A stretch of DNA of 64,000 nucleotides from Fulvimarina endophytica (GTDB lineage: Bacteria; Pseudomonadota; Alphaproteobacteria; Rhizobiales; Rhizobiaceae), in assembly GCF_003403015.1 (NCBI RefSeq), contig NZ_QURL01000010.1, forward strand, positions 1-64,000. Reading direction: 5' to 3'. The notes beneath the pieces are model-generated. The model saw only the letters and a program-made list of their open reading frames with translations, ran no database searches and was not told the origin of the DNA. Made by a program: the position numbers and the translations under genes. Shown one piece after another: positions 24,731-32,942 of this stretch (positions are counted from its first letter, which is position 1; every line of letters starts with the position of its first letter).

Positions 24731-25990
24731 ATGGTAAAGCGCAAGGACGCGCTGCGGGCGCTTCTTTCCGGCAGCGGCAGGCTGGACGAGGGCGAGGGCC
24801 CGGGCAAGGCGGAAGAGACCGGCGCGGCCGCTCCCTCCGGTTCGTCGGCATCGACCGGTGAGACGAGCGGCACCCGGAGACCGTCGGATGTCGGCGCGAC
24901 GGGAGAGACCGGCGCCACCGGCGAGATGGACGCGATCGGGGAGGGGGCCGGCGAGCCGGCCTCCAGCCCTGCGCCCGCCCGCAAGCCCGTTGCCGATCAC
25001 ATGCGTTCCGGCGCGATCAACGCCATGCGCGAATCCTGGGGCGAGCTTCGCCGGGAGGCCGAGGCCGCGAGGACCATGCGCGAGGAGATCGCCGGCGGCG
25101 GCCATGTCGTCCTCGTCGATCCGGCGCTGATCCTGCCTTCGCCGATCACCGACCGCTTGTCGCGCGAGGGCGAGGCCAACGAGGATTTCGAAAGCCTCAA
25201 GGCCTCGATCGCGGAAGGCGGGCAGGCGGTGCCGGTGCTGCTGCGCCCCCATTCCGATGCCGAAAAGGCCGGTGCGGGCTTCTACGAGACCGCCTATGGA
25301 CACCGCCGGGTGCGCGCGGCGCGCGAGCTCGGCCTCAAGGTCCGCGCCATCATCCGCGCGCTCACCGACGAGGAGCTGATCCTCGCCCAGGGCCGGGAAA
25401 ATGCCGAGCGGCGCGATCTGAGCTTCATCGAGCGCGCGCTCTTTGCCCAGACGCTCGAGGGGCGCGGCTTTGCCCGCGAGACGATCCGCACGGCGCTCGC
25501 CATCGACAACACCCAGCTCACCCGCCTCCTCCAGGTGGCGACACGGGTGCCCGAGCCGGTGTTGCGCCGCATCGGGGCAGCGCCGAAGGCCGGGCGTCCG
25601 CGCTGGGGCGAACTCGGCGAGATGGTTTCGGTGCGCGGCGGCGCGGAGATCGCCCACGAATTCACCTTGCGCGAGAGCTTCGGCGCGATCGGCGATTCCG
25701 ATGCCCGCTTCCGCGCGCTGTTCAGGCGCATGCAGGACTGGACCGAGCGGCGCGGCAAGGCAAAGCCGGCGTCCCGGCGCACCATTACCGAGGGCACGGG
25801 CGAGGCGATCGCGAGCGTCGGGGAGGCTCGCGGCGGTCGGCCCCAACTCACCCTCGTTGGCCCCGAGGCGAGCGCCTTCGGCGCCTATCTCGCACAGCGC
25901 CTTCCGGCGCTTCTCGACGAATTCCGCGCGTCTTCCGACACGGAACGCGCGCAGGAGACGGTGAAACCAGACGGGGAGGGCGCAGACTAG
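24731..25990 (+). CDS. repB: Plasmid partition protein RepB (ParB family)
   Basis: 419 residues from ATG 24731 (GGGGAGAG upstream). The first ~100 residues are low-complexity and rich in Gly, Glu, Ala and Thr, which is longer than usual. The ParB/Spo0J nuclease-like core follows: YGHRRVRAARELGLKVRAIIR and ENAERRDLSFIERALFAQTL (about residues 195-250), then a helix-turn-helix region around TRLLQVATRVPEPVLRRIG. RepB binds parS sites and works with RepA. It is followed by the 146-base region carrying the putative antisense RNA. Confidence 0.9.
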   Translation: MVKRKDALRALLSGSGRLDEGEGPGKAEETGAAAPSGSSASTGETSGTRRPSDVGATGETGATGEMDAIGEGAGEPASSPAPARKPVADHMRSGAINAMRESWGELRREAEAARTMREEIAGGGHVVLVDPALILPSPITDRLSREGEANEDFESLKASIAEGGQAVPVLLRPHSDAEKAGAGFYETAYGHRRVRAARELGLKVRAIIRALTDEELILAQGRENAERRDLSFIERALFAQTLEGRGFARETIRTALAIDNTQLTRLLQVATRVPEPVLRRIGAAPKAGRPRWGELGEMVSVRGGAEIAHEFTLRESFGAIGDSDARFRALFRRMQDWTERRGKAKPASRRTITEGTGEAIASVGEARGGRPQLTLVGPEASAFGAYLAQRLPALLDEFRASSDTERAQETVKPDGEGAD

Positions 25991-25992
25991 GC

Positions 25993-26050
25993 AAAAGAAA
26001 AGGCCCCGAAGCGGGAGCCGCCTGGGACCTGATCTGAAGACTTTGAACAC
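25993..26050 (-). ncRNA. Putative countertranscribed RNA of the rep operon
   Basis: On the minus strand between repB and the next gene there is a promoter-like pair followed by about 57 transcribed bases. These end in a hairpin (26002-26019) and a U-rich tail (complement of 25993-26001). This position, size and orientation match the ctRNA (incalpha/RepE) that represses the initiator gene in repABC replicons. The corresponding sense leader holds a 9-base direct repeat (26049-26057 and 26064-26072). Expression is not proven. Confidence 0.6.
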
Positions 26051-26055
26051 CTTCC

Positions 26056-26084
26056 GATTTAGGACCTTCCGAATCACACGTCAA
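26056..26084 (-). promoter_or_regulatory. Putative promoter of the antisense RNA
   Basis: Read on the minus strand: TTGACG (26079-26084), a 17-base spacer, and TAAATC (26056-26061). The -35 box is good and the -10 box weak. Confidence 0.45.
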
Positions 26085-26136
26085 TAGATTCCGCGGTTTG
26101 CCGCCACGGGTTCCGTTTGCCTCGCGCAAGGAAGCC

Positions 26137-27135
26137 ATGACGGATCGATATCACCGCACGGACCCCGTGCGCCCGGCGTTCGGCCTGCCTTCGGGCGCCG
26201 GGCGAATGCTGCTCCATGGCCGGAGCCCAGCCTTCGCGCGTCCATGGCGCGGGGAGGCGAGCGATCCCGCGCCTCATCAGGGAAAGCCCCGAGACGAGGG
26301 GCAGGGCGAGGGGAGAGAGCAGGCGAGGGCGGCCGAGTGGGTGAGGGCCGGCGGGGCGGGGGTGATCGAAGCCCCCCGTCCTGACGGGCTCTTGCGCTCA
26401 GCTGGCGATCTCGGTCTTTCGCAGGAGCCTGCCGCTCTCGCGCCCCATCCCGACTTCGCGGCCCGGGCCGCCATCTGGCGCGACCAGCGCGCGGGGCTCA
26501 TCTCCTTCGCCGAGGCCCAGCGCCGCTCGGCCCTTGTCGGAAAGGCGAAGAGCGAGCCGGGTTCGACCGGCGGGAGAGAGACGTTCAAGGACCGTGCCCG
26601 CCCGCCCGCGCCTCGCCCACGCCATCTGCGCCCAGCGCCCAGGGAGAGCCGGCAATATGCCCAGCCCATGGCCACGACCTCGGCCCGCGACGACCGGCTG
26701 ACCCCCAATGCCAAGGCCTTTCTCCAGGTGCTGCGCGCGCGCTGCGGCAAGGGCCGCGAGACGCAGATCACCAAGGGAACCATGGCGAACGTCATGGGCC
26801 GCTCCCAGCGCACCATCAGGCGCTATCTCGCCGACCTCGTGCGCTTCGGCTATGTGCGGCTTTCGATCTCGCGCAATCATCGCGGTCTTCACCTCGGCCT
26901 TCTCGTCACGCTTACCGAGAAGGTGATGCCGTTCTACGAGGAGGCGAGGGGGCTTGCCCGCTGGCTCGCCGAGACGCCGGCGGCCCTGTTCGAGCCGTTC
27001 GGAAACGTGCTGAATCCCGCAAAACCCGGGGTGACAGTTCTGTCACCCAGAAACCAGATCATAAAAGATCATTCTCTTGAGGTCTCGAAGGGCTTGGGAC
27101 GGGGAGGAAGAACGGGCTTCAGGCCGCCCGACTGA
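26137..27135 (+). CDS. Putative replication initiator with winged helix
   Basis: 332 residues from ATG 26137 (AAGGAAG upstream). Residues 1-180 are Arg/Pro/Gly-rich and look disordered. Residues ~186-260 form a winged-helix-like domain (LTPNAKAFLQVLRARC, GTMANVMGRSQRTIRRYLADLVRFGYVRL). A start at Met179 (26671) would give just this domain plus the tail. The position after repAB and the antisense RNA is that of repC, but the sequence does not show the RepC N-terminal pattern. An alternative alphaproteobacterial plasmid initiator is the best guess. A 20-base palindrome lies near its 3' end. The replication function is inferred from context and HTH only. Confidence 0.6.
   Translation: MTDRYHRTDPVRPAFGLPSGAGRMLLHGRSPAFARPWRGEASDPAPHQGKPRDEGQGEGREQARAAEWVRAGGAGVIEAPRPDGLLRSAGDLGLSQEPAALAPHPDFAARAAIWRDQRAGLISFAEAQRRSALVGKAKSEPGSTGGRETFKDRARPPAPRPRHLRPAPRESRQYAQPMATTSARDDRLTPNAKAFLQVLRARCGKGRETQITKGTMANVMGRSQRTIRRYLADLVRFGYVRLSISRNHRGLHLGLLVTLTEKVMPFYEEARGLARWLAETPAALFEPFGNVLNPAKPGVTVLSPRNQIIKDHSLEVSKGLGRGGRTGFRPPD
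27029..27048. repeat. Perfect inverted repeat within the putative initiator gene
   Basis: GGGTGACAGTTCTGTCACCC has two exact 9-base arms around TT. Its inner arms TGACAG/CTGTCA are those of the parS-like sites, spread by two bases. It is a candidate origin or protein-binding site. Confidence 0.6.
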
Positions 27136-27265
27136 CCGGCGATCGAGGCTTCATCAGGTCCGAAGAACCACGACCGGCAGGCATTTGCGTGGTGACGCCC
27201 GCTTTCGACGTCTGATTTTCGGGCGATCATTCGGCAGGTGGCCTCCGCTTGTCCGAAGGATTCGG

Positions 27266-27613
27266 TCATAGGGCACCGTTCGCGCTCGGTGACGTCAGGT
27301 AGAGCCACAAGGCTTCAGGCGAACCGGCGGCGAAGACCGCCACGGCAAACGCGATCGCGCAGACGATCTGGAGGAGGAGGATCGCGACGAGCTTCGAGCG
27401 AAAGGGTTCCTTGCGCGTCTTGTGGCGGATCGTCTGCTGGGCGAGCACGGTGCCGAGGCTGCCTCCGAGAAGGGCGAGGTTGAGGAGCGTCGCCTCCGGA
27501 ATGCGCCGCTCTCCGCCCCGCGCCTTCGCCTTGTCCAGCGCCATGGCGCCATAGGAGAAACAGTTGATCGCGAGACCATAGGCGAGAATGCCGATCATCA
27601 TCTGGCTCGTCAT
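27266..27613 (-). CDS. DUF1294 small membrane protein
   Basis: 115 residues from ATG 27613 (AGGAG upstream). The DUF1294 pattern is visible: an N-terminal helix ending in FSYGAMALDKAKARGGERRIPEATLLNLALLGGSLGTVLAQQTIRHKTRKEPFR, then a C-terminal membrane helix. Three hydrophobic segments indicate an inner-membrane protein. The family has no established function, and some members are fused to cold-shock domains, which is not the case here. It is convergent with the putative initiator gene. Confidence 0.83.
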   Translation of the reverse strand: MTSQMMIGILAYGLAINCFSYGAMALDKAKARGGERRIPEATLLNLALLGGSLGTVLAQQTIRHKTRKEPFRSKLVAILLLQIVCAIAFAVAVFAAGSPEALWLYLTSPSANGAL

Positions 27614-27707
27614 TCGGCAGGGCTCCTCGAGGATCGACGGCGGGACGCCCGGGCGAGGGGGGGAAGGCCGATGGTTCAGCGGTTCGAGAGTGCAAAAGCT
27701 CAGGAGC

Positions 27708-28358
27708 TCAGGAAGTCGGGTCCGCTTCGCCGCGATAGTCTTCGAGCGGGATCGGTCCCCCGAGCCTCTCGACGCGCTCGGCATCGCCTTGTGGGAGCGC
27801 ACCGTCGAAGAGGTCCAGCCGCTTCCAGGCGGGGAAGGGCTGGCTTCCGTCGGCGCCCGGAAGATGGGGCGAGAGCCTGGAGCCCGCGCTCTGGTGGATG
27901 TAGCGACCGCAGTTCACGAAGATCTCCGTCGCGACGATCCTGACGACGCAGTCGGCGCCCGGATAGAGGCCGACCAGCGCCTCGTCTTCGGCAAGCATCG
28001 CCCGCCCATGGACGCGCAGGCGATGGGGCCGTTCGAAATCGATGAAGAGCAGGCCCACCTTCGGATTGGCCGCGATATTGCCGAGGCTCATGAACATGCC
28101 GTTCCCGTCATAGTTCGGAACCGCCAGTTCGCCCGGACCCGTGATGCGCACGAAGCCGGGAGCGCCGCCCTTGTAGGAGACGGTCGGCTGTCCGCTGTCG
28201 TCGACGCTGCTGATGAAGACCATCGCCGCGCTCTCGATGAACAGGCGCTCGGCTTCCTCGAAGACCGCGTGGGCATTGCCCTCCAGCCGGTCGGCCAGCC
28301 GCCGCGTGCCGTGCGCATCCTGAAGCTGCCTGTGCGTTTCACCGAAGAAGACGCTCAT
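27708..28358 (-). CDS. Pyridoxamine-phosphate-oxidase-like (PPOX) flavin protein
   Basis: 216 residues from ATG 28358, chosen for the GGGAGG site just upstream. The split-barrel pattern IESAAMVFISSVDDSGQPTVSYKGGAPGFVRI, then NYDGNGMFMSLGNIAANPKVGLLFIDFERPHRLRVHGRA matches the general stress protein 26 / PPOX-like group that binds FMN or F420-like cofactors. True PdxH function is unlikely because substrate-specific residues of that family are not seen. The gene is separate from its neighbours and oriented like DUF1294. The substrate is unknown. Confidence 0.82.
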   Translation of the reverse strand: MSVFFGETHRQLQDAHGTRRLADRLEGNAHAVFEEAERLFIESAAMVFISSVDDSGQPTVSYKGGAPGFVRITGPGELAVPNYDGNGMFMSLGNIAANPKVGLLFIDFERPHRLRVHGRAMLAEDEALVGLYPGADCVVRIVATEIFVNCGRYIHQSAGSRLSPHLPGADGSQPFPAWKRLDLFDGALPQGDAERVERLGGPIPLEDYRGEADPTS

Positions 28359-28500
28359 CCCTGATCCTCCCTGCCCGATCGGCCCCCCATGCGAGGCGTG
28401 ACATACCATGCCGGTCCGCCAATTCGAAACGGCGCCATTGGAAGCGGCAGGACCGATGGCGCGGAGACCATCGGCGACCGGGATCGGCAAATCCTCGTGA

Positions 28501-28720
28501 TTTCCGCCCGAAAGCGCCTTATGGTTCGGTGCCGGTGCGGCTCACCTCGCTCTGACCGGGACGGACATCCGCGCCGCCATCGCCCGCGTGGAAGCCGCAG
28601 GATAAGGCCGCGGGTGATCCGCTGCCGATCGCGGGCGGTCCACGGGAAGGGACCTTGGTCGCCTATGTTTCAGGCCCCGACCACATCACGATCGAACTGA
28701 TGCAGCCGCCGGCCCGGTAA
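28501..28720 (+). pseudogene. Remnant of a VOC (glyoxalase-like) gene
   Basis: The 377-base gap between the PPOX and FAH genes holds decayed coding sequence on the plus strand. Frame 1 reads HLALTGTDIRAAIARVEAAG and then stops near 28605. A second frame resumes and reads GTLVAYVSGPDHITIELMQ to a stop at 28718-28720. Both pieces match the second half of vicinal-oxygen-chelate proteins, including the terminal metal-ligand Glu in ITIEL. A frameshift lies near 28590-28625 and an in-frame stop precedes the first piece, so the gene is broken. The N-terminal half is not recognisable. Confidence 0.7.
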
Positions 28721-28730
28721 CGGGGCCGGC
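28708..28730. terminator. Hairpin at the end of the sugar-operon and VOC remnant
   Basis: Perfect 8-bp stem (28708-28715 with 28723-28730), 7-base loop, positioned six bases beyond the stop codon of the FAH-family gene. It could end the minus-strand operon. No strong U-tract is present. Confidence 0.5.
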
Positions 28731-28735
28731 GATCC

Positions 28736-29578
28736 CTAGCCCCGCACGACCCTCTGCGTCTGCTCGCCGAGCCCTTCGATGCCGAGACGAACGGTCTCGC
28801 CGCCCTTCAGATAGACAGGGGGTCTCTGGCCGAGGCCGACGCCGGGCGGCGTGCCGGTGGAGATGACGTCGCCGGGCTGGAGCGACAGGAACTGCGAGCA
28901 GTAATGGATGAGATGGGCGACGGCGAAGATCATCGTCTTCGTCGAGCCGTCCTGATAGCGATGGCCGTCGACCTCGAGCCACATGGCGAGATCCCCCACC
29001 TCGCCGGCTTCGTCGGCGGTCACCAGCCAGGGGCCGATCGGGCCGAAGGTGTCGCAGCCCTTGCCCTTGTCCCAGGACCCGCCTCGCTCGATCTGCCAGG
29101 CGCGCTCCGAGACGTCGTTGATCACGCAGTAGCCGGCGACATGGGAAAGCGCATCCTCTTCCTCGATATAGCGGCCGCCCTTGCCGATCACGACGCCGAG
29201 TTCGACCTCCCAATCGGTCTTCTCGCAGCCGCGCGGGATCTCGATATCGTCGTTCGGACCGCTGATCGCCGAGGTCCACTTGTTGAAGACGATCGGCTCG
29301 GAGGGGATCTCGGCGCCGGTCTCGGCGGCATGGTCGGCATAGTTGAGACCGATGCAGATGAACTTGCCGATCCGGCCGACACAGGCACCGAGGCGGGGAT
29401 CGCCTTCGACGAGCGGAAGGCTCGACACGTCGATGGCGGAGAGCTTCGCCAGCCCTTCGGGTGTCAGCACGTCGCCGGCGATGTCGTCCACGTGCCCGGA
29501 CAGATCGCGGATGCGGCCCTCTTCGTCGAGGATGGCCGGCTTTTCCTGGCCCTTCGGGCCGATACGAAGGAGTTTCAT
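28736..29578 (-). CDS. Fumarylacetoacetate-hydrolase-family enzyme
   Basis: 280 residues. The FAH C-terminal fold is clear: IGKFICIGLNYADHAAETG, PIVFNKWTSAISGPNDDI, the metal ligands in DWEVELGVVIGKGG (two Glu) and CDTFGPIGPWLV, and GDVISTGTPPGVGLGQ. Close family members include the 2,4-diketo-3-deoxy-L-fuconate (or -rhamnonate) hydrolase that gives pyruvate plus lactate. Its place at the end of a sugar-importer operon with an SDR, opposite an aldose-dehydrogenase and lactonase operon, supports that role. Alternatively it may act on another acylpyruvate. Last gene of the minus-strand operon. Confidence 0.87.
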   Translation of the reverse strand: MKLLRIGPKGQEKPAILDEEGRIRDLSGHVDDIAGDVLTPEGLAKLSAIDVSSLPLVEGDPRLGACVGRIGKFICIGLNYADHAAETGAEIPSEPIVFNKWTSAISGPNDDIEIPRGCEKTDWEVELGVVIGKGGRYIEEEDALSHVAGYCVINDVSERAWQIERGGSWDKGKGCDTFGPIGPWLVTADEAGEVGDLAMWLEVDGHRYQDGSTKTMIFAVAHLIHYCSQFLSLQPGDVISTGTPPGVGLGQRPPVYLKGGETVRLGIEGLGEQTQRVVRG

Positions 29579-29667
29579 GGTCTTTCCTGTTTCGCGGATG
29601 GGGTGGCCGCCGCGATCGGGGCCTTTTTTCCTCTGTGGGAGCGGGCGCGGCGCCGTCTGGCGGCCGG

Positions 29668-30411
29668 TCAGATGGTGACGCCGCCGTCGACCAGCATCGC
29701 CTGTCCGGTGACGAACCGGCTTTCGTCCGAAAGCAGATAGATGACGATGGGAACGATGTCCTCGACACGGGCAAGCCGGCCCATGGGCTGGCGGGCGACG
29801 AAATCCCGTCGCGCCTGGTCGGGATCGGCCGCCGATGCGATGCGGCCCTGAAGCGAGGGCGTGTCGACGGTTCCCGGACAGAGCGCGTTGCAGCGGATGC
29901 CCTTCGTCACGAAGTCGGCGGCGATCGCCTTGGTGAGCCCGATGACCGCCGCCTTCGTCGCGCCGTAGGCGGCCCGGTTCGGGAAGCCTTTGATGGAGGA
30001 GGCCATGGAGGCCATGTTCAGGATCGAGACGGAGCCGGTCGTCTCGGCCTGCCGCAGGAGGCCCGGCATGAGCGCGCGGGTGAGCCGGAGCATTCCCGTC
30101 ACGTTGACCGCAAGGCTCGTCTCCCAGGCCTCGTCCGAAAGATCGAGGATCGTGCCGTGATGGACGATGCCCGCGCAGTTGAAGAGACCGTCGAGCGGGC
30201 CGAGGCGGGCGGCGAGAGCCTCGATCGCGGGACCGTCGGTGACGTCGAGACCCTCCGTCTCGACGCGCTCGCCGGCAAGGTCGCCGAGGAGGCTTTCGTC
30301 GCGATCGGTCGCGATGACGCGCGCGCCTTCGGCCGCGGCGGCAATGACGCTCGCCCGGCCCATGCCCTGGCCCGCGGCGGTGACGAGGATCGTCTTGTCC
30401 CTCAGGCGCAT
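29668..30411 (-). CDS. SDR oxidoreductase, likely 2-keto-3-deoxy-aldonate dehydrogenase
   Basis: 247 residues from ATG 30411, overlapping the ATPase gene by ten bases. Cofactor motif TAAGQGMG (about 11-18), NCAG, catalytic Ser in MASMASS and YGATK; the C-terminus is AMLVDGGVTI. The first Gly of the usual TGxxxGxG motif is replaced by Ala, as in several KDF/KDR dehydrogenases. In the L-fucose and L-rhamnose diketo-hydrolase pathways an SDR oxidises the 2-keto-3-deoxy-aldonate at C4 just before an FAH-family hydrolase, which is the gene directly downstream here. The sugar is not proven. Confidence 0.85.
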   Translation of the reverse strand: MRLRDKTILVTAAGQGMGRASVIAAAAEGARVIATDRDESLLGDLAGERVETEGLDVTDGPAIEALAARLGPLDGLFNCAGIVHHGTILDLSDEAWETSLAVNVTGMLRLTRALMPGLLRQAETTGSVSILNMASMASSIKGFPNRAAYGATKAAVIGLTKAIAADFVTKGIRCNALCPGTVDTPSLQGRIASAADPDQARRDFVARQPMGRLARVEDIVPIVIYLLSDESRFVTGQAMLVDGGVTI

Positions 30412-31961
30412 CGGGCCGTCTCCCCTATGCCCGAGGACGTGCCGGAAGGCGTTCGGTCCTGAATGCGCGTCATGATCTTCTCGCTCATGGTGGTGTAGTC
30501 GCCGTCGTTCTCGATCGAGCCCTTGGTGCGGAATGCGTCCATCACCACGATCCGGTCTGCCAGCGCGACGATTTCGGGCATGTCGCTGCTGATGAGGAGG
30601 ATCGCCGTCCCGCCGTCGGCGAGCTCGCGCAGGAGATCGTGGAGATAGGCCTTCGTCTTGATGTCGATGCCGACCGTCGGCTCGTCGACGATCAGAAGCC
30701 GAACTCCGGCGGCCAGCCACTTGGCGACGGAGATCTTCTGCTGGTTTCCGCCCGAGAGATTGGCGGTGGTCTGGTCGAGGCTCGGGGTCTTCACCTCGAG
30801 CCTTGTCAGATAGGGAAGCACCGCCGCGCGGACCGTCGCATCGGACAGGAAGCCGAAGCGGCCCGCCAGCTTGCGCCAGATCGGAACCCCGGCATTGGCG
30901 AGCACCGAATGCTGGAGGATCAGGCCCTCGCCCTTGCGGTCCTCGCTGACATAGCCGAGCCGGTATCGATGGATCGCCTCCGAGACGTCCGCGACCCTGA
31001 CCGCTTCGCCGTCGATCCGAACGGTTCCTTGGGTGACCGGTTCCTGGCCGAGGATCACGCGCGCAAGCTCCGTGCGTCCCGCGCCGACGAGCCCGTAGAG
31101 CCCGACGATCTCGCCCGCGCGAACGCTGAGGCCGACGCCCGAGTGACCGAGACCGGAGGCGACGTCGTCGAGCCCGAGAACTTGCGGCGCCGCGCGGGTG
31201 TCGCGCTTTCGCCAGCCGGACCCGCTTTCGGCCCGGCCGATCATGAGGCGGACATAGTCCTTGCGGGTGAGGCCTTCCGCCGACTGGCTCTCGCAGGCAT
31301 TCTGCCCGTCGCGCAGCACGGTGACCCGGTCGCACAGGGCCTCGACCTCCTCCAGCTTGTGACTGACGAAGACGAGGCTCGTCCCGTTGTCGCGCAGCCG
31401 CCGGAGGATCTCGAAGAGCGTATCGGTCTCGCCGCTCGTCAGCGAGGCCGTCGGTTCGTCGAGGAGAAGAACACGGCTCTTCTGGGACAGCGCCTTGGCG
31501 ATCTCGACCAGCTGCATCCGGGCCGTCGACAGTTCGGTGACCGACATCGCGGGATCGATGTCGAGATCGAGCATCCGCAGCCATTCGGCCGCGCTCTCGT
31601 TCAGCCGCCTGTAGTCGATCGGTTTGAAGCGGTTCGCGCCGAAGCTCTCGAAGTGGATGTTCTCGGCGACGGAGAAGCGCGGGATGAGATTGCGCTCCTG
31701 ATGGACGACGCCGATACCGGCGGCGATCGCATCGCGCGGATTGCCGAAGTCGACGCTTCGTCCATCGAGACGCAACTCGCCGGATGTCGGCCGGTGGACG
31801 CCGGTCACGACCTTGATGAGGGTCGACTTGCCGGCGCCGTTCTCGCCGAGAAGCGCGTGGATGGAGCCCGGCATGAGCGAGAGACCGACGCCGCCGAGGG
31901 CCTTCACGCCCGGAAACGTCTTGACGATGTCGCGGGCTTCGAAAATGGCTTCGCCGTTCAT
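30402..31961 (-). CDS. Sugar ABC transporter ATP-binding protein (RbsA/MglA type)
   Basis: 519 residues with two tandem ABC domains. The first has Walker A GENGAGKST (near residue 38), signature LSTARMQLVEIAKAL and Walker B VLLLDEPTASL. The second lacks a standard Walker A (GLVGAGRTE) but has LSGGNQQK and LLIVDEPTVGID. Such double ATPases serve carbohydrate uptake class 2 importers (ribose, xylose, galactose, rhamnose types). The start is ATG 31961, one base after the upstream permease stop. Its 3' end overlaps the SDR gene. Confidence 0.92.
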   Translation of the reverse strand: MNGEAIFEARDIVKTFPGVKALGGVGLSLMPGSIHALLGENGAGKSTLIKVVTGVHRPTSGELRLDGRSVDFGNPRDAIAAGIGVVHQERNLIPRFSVAENIHFESFGANRFKPIDYRRLNESAAEWLRMLDLDIDPAMSVTELSTARMQLVEIAKALSQKSRVLLLDEPTASLTSGETDTLFEILRRLRDNGTSLVFVSHKLEEVEALCDRVTVLRDGQNACESQSAEGLTRKDYVRLMIGRAESGSGWRKRDTRAAPQVLGLDDVASGLGHSGVGLSVRAGEIVGLYGLVGAGRTELARVILGQEPVTQGTVRIDGEAVRVADVSEAIHRYRLGYVSEDRKGEGLILQHSVLANAGVPIWRKLAGRFGFLSDATVRAAVLPYLTRLEVKTPSLDQTTANLSGGNQQKISVAKWLAAGVRLLIVDEPTVGIDIKTKAYLHDLLRELADGGTAILLISSDMPEIVALADRIVVMDAFRTKGSIENDGDYTTMSEKIMTRIQDRTPSGTSSGIGETARCA

Positions 31962-31962
31962 G

Positions 31963-32931
31963 TCACGCCCTCCCGAAACGGCCGATGAAACGGCTCTCGC
32001 GCAGACGGTTGAAGCTGACGGCCGCAAGGATCAGGCCGCCGAGGATGACCTGGGTGAGATAGGGGTCGATCGAGAACAGCACGAGCGCCTGGGTGATGAT
32101 GGCGACGATGACGACGCCGAGCAGGGTGGCCGCGACGCTGACCGAGCCGCCCGAGAGGACCGCGCCGCCGATGACGGGCGCCGCGAAGGACAGGATCAGC
32201 CAGTCGTCGCCGATCGAGGGCTGGCCGACGCCGAGCCGGGCGACGAGGAGGATGCCTGCGAGGGCTGCGAGAAGGCCGGAGATCGCATGGGCCGTCACCA
32301 CCGTGCGCGCGATCGAGACGCCCGAAAGCTCGGCCGCGTGTTCGTTGCCGCCGACAGCCAGGATGAAGCGTCCGACCGGCTGGCGGCGCAGCATGAACCA
32401 GAGCCAGACGGCGACGAGGGCCGTGGGCGCGACCAGCCACGGGACCGGCCCGGCGATGACCGCCGACCCGAAGGCCTTCACCGCCTGGGGGACGCCGTAG
32501 AAGGCCTGGGCCTCGGTGATTCCCAGATTGACGCCCTTGTAGATCGACAGGGTGGCGAGGGTGATGACGAAGGCGGACATTCCGCTGATGCGCACGAGAA
32601 GCCCGTTGAGGGCGCCGCAGGCAAGCCCGATGATGAGGCCGAAGAGCGCGGCAAGCGGGGCCGGAAGGCCCCAGACCTCCATGGCGCCGGCAAAGGCGAT
32701 GGCGGCGAGCCCGCCGATCGCGCCGACCGAGAGGTTCATCTGGCCGATCGCGATGATGATCATCTGCGAGAAGGCGATCAGCGCGTTCACCGCCAGCGCC
32801 AGGAGCAGGACCTGGATATTGGCGAGGGACAGGAAGGTGGGGCTGACGGACTGGATGATCGCGATCGCCACGATACAGGCGAGAAGCGGGCCGAACCAGT
32901 CGGTGCGCACGAAGCGGGTGAGGCTTGGCAT
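31963..32931 (-). CDS. Sugar ABC transporter permease (RbsC type), second
   Basis: 322 residues from ATG 32931, with GAGGAGGA upstream. About eight to ten hydrophobic segments. Family motifs are IGQMNLSVGAIGGLAAI, NGLLVRISGMSAFVITLATLSIYKGVNL, ILAVGGNEHAAELSGVSIARTVVTAHAISGLLAALAGILLVARLG and the tail QALVLFSIDPYLTQVILGGLILAAV. It forms the channel together with the other permease and is powered by the double ATPase. It lies 11 bases after the sibling permease gene. Two different RbsC-type genes imply a heterodimeric channel. Confidence 0.9.
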   Translation of the reverse strand: MPSLTRFVRTDWFGPLLACIVAIAIIQSVSPTFLSLANIQVLLLALAVNALIAFSQMIIIAIGQMNLSVGAIGGLAAIAFAGAMEVWGLPAPLAALFGLIIGLACGALNGLLVRISGMSAFVITLATLSIYKGVNLGITEAQAFYGVPQAVKAFGSAVIAGPVPWLVAPTALVAVWLWFMLRRQPVGRFILAVGGNEHAAELSGVSIARTVVTAHAISGLLAALAGILLVARLGVGQPSIGDDWLILSFAAPVIGGAVLSGGSVSVAATLLGVVIVAIITQALVLFSIDPYLTQVILGGLILAAVSFNRLRESRFIGRFGRA

Positions 32932-32942
32932 CGGGTTCCTCC

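Noticed and set aside
26137..27135. Annotation as RepC
   Set aside because: The position is right, but the conserved RepC N-terminal region is not visible and the protein is shorter and built differently.
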